NCBI RefSeq assembly: GCF_016765695.1 | Contig: NZ_JAETGO010000059.1 | Coordinates: 1-64,000 of the forward strand | Reading direction: 5' to 3' | Length of the DNA stretch: 64,000 nucleotides | Source of the DNA: Sporosalibacterium faouarense | GTDB taxonomy: Bacteria > Bacillota > Clostridia > Tissierellales > VENL01 | Part shown: piece after piece, positions 62,695 to 64,000 of the stretch | Layout of the letters: the number at the start of each line of letters is the position of its first letter | Numbering within the stretch: position 1 is the stretch's first letter | The notes under the pieces: generated by a model | The model's database searches: none | The model's input: only the letters and a program-made list of their open reading frames with translations | What the model was told of the DNA's origin: nothing | Translations under genes and position numbers: made by a program

Positions 62695-63630
62695 TTGATT
62701 AAAAGGCCTACCTTGCTCATAGTTATGTGTGTTTTAATTTTTTCTGGATGCAGTAGACAAGAATATTTAAGTAATAGTTTAGTTCAAAACACCAATAATA
62801 GTATCTATGATTACAATATGAAGAGAGATTTACTTTGCCTTATGATAGCATATCCAAACTTCATAATAGATGTAGAACAAAACAATGGGAAAGTCTATAT
62901 TAAATTAAAATCTGGAATGAAGGTTCTATACGATGATAAAAAACAGAAAAATTTCTCAAGTAAGCTCCAAAACCCAGATATACAGGATATGATGGAACAA
63001 CCATATCCATTAGGAAAAGTCAATAAACTTATGGATGAAAACTTTGATCCTGGTAGAATTAGAGTGTATCCTATTTTAAAGGAAGTATATGGCTCAAATA
63101 AATCAGCTATTGAGTCAAATTTAAGTCAAGTAAGTATAGGGTATAAAAGATATGCATTTAATAATACAAATAATGCAGCTAAAGAGCTTAAAGCTGCCAT
63201 AGAAGAATTGAATGTACTGTCTAGGAATAACTGGAAAATCAGCACTAATATTGCTCCATCTAGCGGGACTTACAATTATAGGTATATATCAGGTACAGGA
63301 AGACTAAGTCCCCATGCTTTTGGGATAGCAGTTGACTTAAAAAGAGATAATAGAGATTATTGGAAATGGGCAACGAAGGAACAGGGCGAAGAAAGGATAA
63401 AAGAATATCCCGTAGAGATAGTCAATGTTTTTGAAAAGCATAACTTTGTATGGGGTGGTAAATGGAGTCATTTTGATATTTTACATTTTGAGTATAGACC
63501 GGAGATTATTTTAAAAGCAAGGTATTTTGGTAAAGAGATAGATACTAGTAAATCATGGTATGATGGAGTGGAATTAAACAAGGAAAAAAACAGAGAATAT
63601 ATACAACTTATAGAGAAGGCTATAGAATAA
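62695..63630 (+). CDS. M15 family D-Ala-D-Ala carboxypeptidase-like lipoprotein
   Basis: TTG 62695 is followed by a lipoprotein signal ending IFSGC (Cys19). The C-terminal M15 peptidase domain has the zinc site SPHAFGIAVDL (His and Asp) and HFDILHFEYRP (second His). Upstream, RNNWKISTNIAP resembles the VanY-like fold core. The protein would cleave D-Ala-D-Ala or L-Ala-D-Glu bonds in peptidoglycan from the outer membrane face. Its 110-residue region after the signal is unassigned. AGGAATG is a weak site. Confidence 0.85.
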   Translation: MIKRPTLLIVMCVLIFSGCSRQEYLSNSLVQNTNNSIYDYNMKRDLLCLMIAYPNFIIDVEQNNGKVYIKLKSGMKVLYDDKKQKNFSSKLQNPDIQDMMEQPYPLGKVNKLMDENFDPGRIRVYPILKEVYGSNKSAIESNLSQVSIGYKRYAFNNTNNAAKELKAAIEELNVLSRNNWKISTNIAPSSGTYNYRYISGTGRLSPHAFGIAVDLKRDNRDYWKWATKEQGEERIKEYPVEIVNVFEKHNFVWGGKWSHFDILHFEYRPEIILKARYFGKEIDTSKSWYDGVELNKEKNREYIQLIEKAIE

Positions 63631-63680
63631 GTTTATATAATCTTATTGAATTAAATATAATTAAACTTTGAAGGCTAAAA

Positions 63681-63716
63681 AGGATCGATAAGTAGTATCA
63701 ATCGATCCTCTTTTAT
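63681..63716. terminator. Bidirectional hairpin terminator
   Basis: AGGATCGAT and ATCGATCCT form a perfect stem around 11 bases, with TTTTA to the right and a run of A to the left. It lies between the M15 gene and the convergent EamA gene. Confidence 0.85.
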
Positions 63717-63760
63717 TATTGTAATAGATTGATGTCAGCTGCTTCAATAAAATATATAAT

Positions 63761-64000
63761 TCATGAAGCAATGTCGTCGACAATATCATTTTGTGCAGCA
63801 ATTGTTCTATCATTTCTAACGAAAAGTAAAATTCCAATTATTACAGTTAATCCACCTATTATATTCCACGAGGAAGGAACTTCATTAAAAATAATAAATG
63901 CCGAAATAGACGCGAAAACAGGCTCTCCTAAAATAGCTGTTGATAAAAAAGTAGTTTTAACATACTCAAGTGACCAATTGAATATGCTATGACCTAAAAT
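63761..64000 (-). CDS. EamA family transporter (C-terminal part, cut by window edge)
   Basis: On the minus strand a frame is open from 64000 to the TGA at 63763-63761 and encodes 79 residues: SIFNWSLEYVKTTFLST, then LGEPVFASISAFIIFNEVP and WNIIGGLTVIIGILLFV. The GEP...F-x-E and GG...GI pattern is the last helix pair of a full-size DMT/EamA exporter. The N-terminal 200 or so residues lie beyond the right edge. A plus-strand ORF on the same bases is its shadow. Confidence 0.82.
   Translation of the reverse strand: MLGHSIFNWSLEYVKTTFLSTAILGEPVFASISAFIIFNEVPSSWNIIGGLTVIIGILLFVRNDRTIAAQNDIVDDIAS

Noticed and set aside
63729-63992. Plus-strand frame of 87 codons at the right edge
   Set aside because: The minus strand encodes the C-terminus of an EamA transporter with normal sequence; the plus frame is its shadow.
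1-64000. tRNA, rRNA, CRISPR array, prophage, transposase genes
   Set aside because: I looked for CCA-type cloverleaf blocks, regularly spaced repeats, integrases and transposase motifs and found none.

Overview
This window is AT-rich chromosomal DNA from a low-GC Gram-positive anaerobe, most likely a clostridial or Tissierella-like Firmicute. The support is: strong AGGAGG-type ribosome binding sites before nearly every gene, TTG and GTG starts, many oxygen-sensitive Fe-S proteins (a double-cubane reductase with its activase, a CCG-domain protein, an iron-sulfur flavoprotein), LTA-synthase and NodB cell-envelope enzymes, and TetR, MerR, IclR and WYL regulators each next to their targets. I saw no rRNA, tRNA, CRISPR array, prophage or complete insertion sequence. 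The genus is inference.

Layout. 1-3.5 kb: the tail of a sugar-acid operon (DUF4310 membrane protein, DgaE-type ammonia-lyase, DgaF-type KDGP aldolase, Cof-type HAD phosphatase, HPr). 3.8-13.4 kb: single genes (GNAT, NudC, AraC regulator, iron-sulfur flavoprotein, DUF89, a large lipoprotein, tautomerase, WYL regulator, zinc ribbon). 13.6-16.9 kb: a TetR regulator coupled to a PEP-synthase/rifampicin-phosphotransferase-like enzyme. 17-21.7 kb: alpha/beta hydrolase, then an IclR regulator divergent from a YjiH transporter and an aminotransferase. 21.9-27.5 kb: diguanylate cyclase, HEPN-like/CBS protein, a chemoreceptor with a Fur-box promoter, AraC regulator, VOC protein. 27.6-30 kb: ABC exporter divergent from its TetR regulator. 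30.3-38 kb: APC permease, the double-cubane operon, a duplicated-domain lipoprotein, Ung, a truncated Ada-like regulator, a CCG Fe-S protein. 38.1-40.7 kb: three-gene ABC exporter on the minus strand. 40.9-47.4 kb: small accessory genes and regulators, ending in a TipA-like MerR protein. 47.5-57.9 kb: envelope and repair genes, including an ATP-grasp ligase paired with a non-canonical Mur ligase. 58-64 kb: M20 peptidase, histidine kinase, VanZ-RDD protein, DMT transporters, M15 peptidase.

How the genes work together. The left operon would take up an aminated sugar acid, deaminate it and cleave the keto-deoxy phosphate to pyruvate and triose phosphate; HPr as the last gene suggests that phosphorylation is part of uptake. 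The 32-34.7 kb operon pairs a low-potential Fe-S reductase with its ATP-driven activator. The rest is mostly small 'regulator plus target' modules in which the operator can be read directly: TetR at 13.6 kb, IclR at 19.0 kb, TetR at 29.4 kb, MerR at 46.5 kb, Fur at 24.5 kb. Good hairpin terminators separate most modules.

The least explained items are the HPr-linked DUF4310 operon, the ATP-grasp/Mur-ligase pair at 52.5-55.3 kb, the HEPN-CBS protein, a twin TTGCAATTGCAA-type operator without an adjacent cognate regulator, and an Ada-like protein that lacks its methyl-acceptor cysteine.
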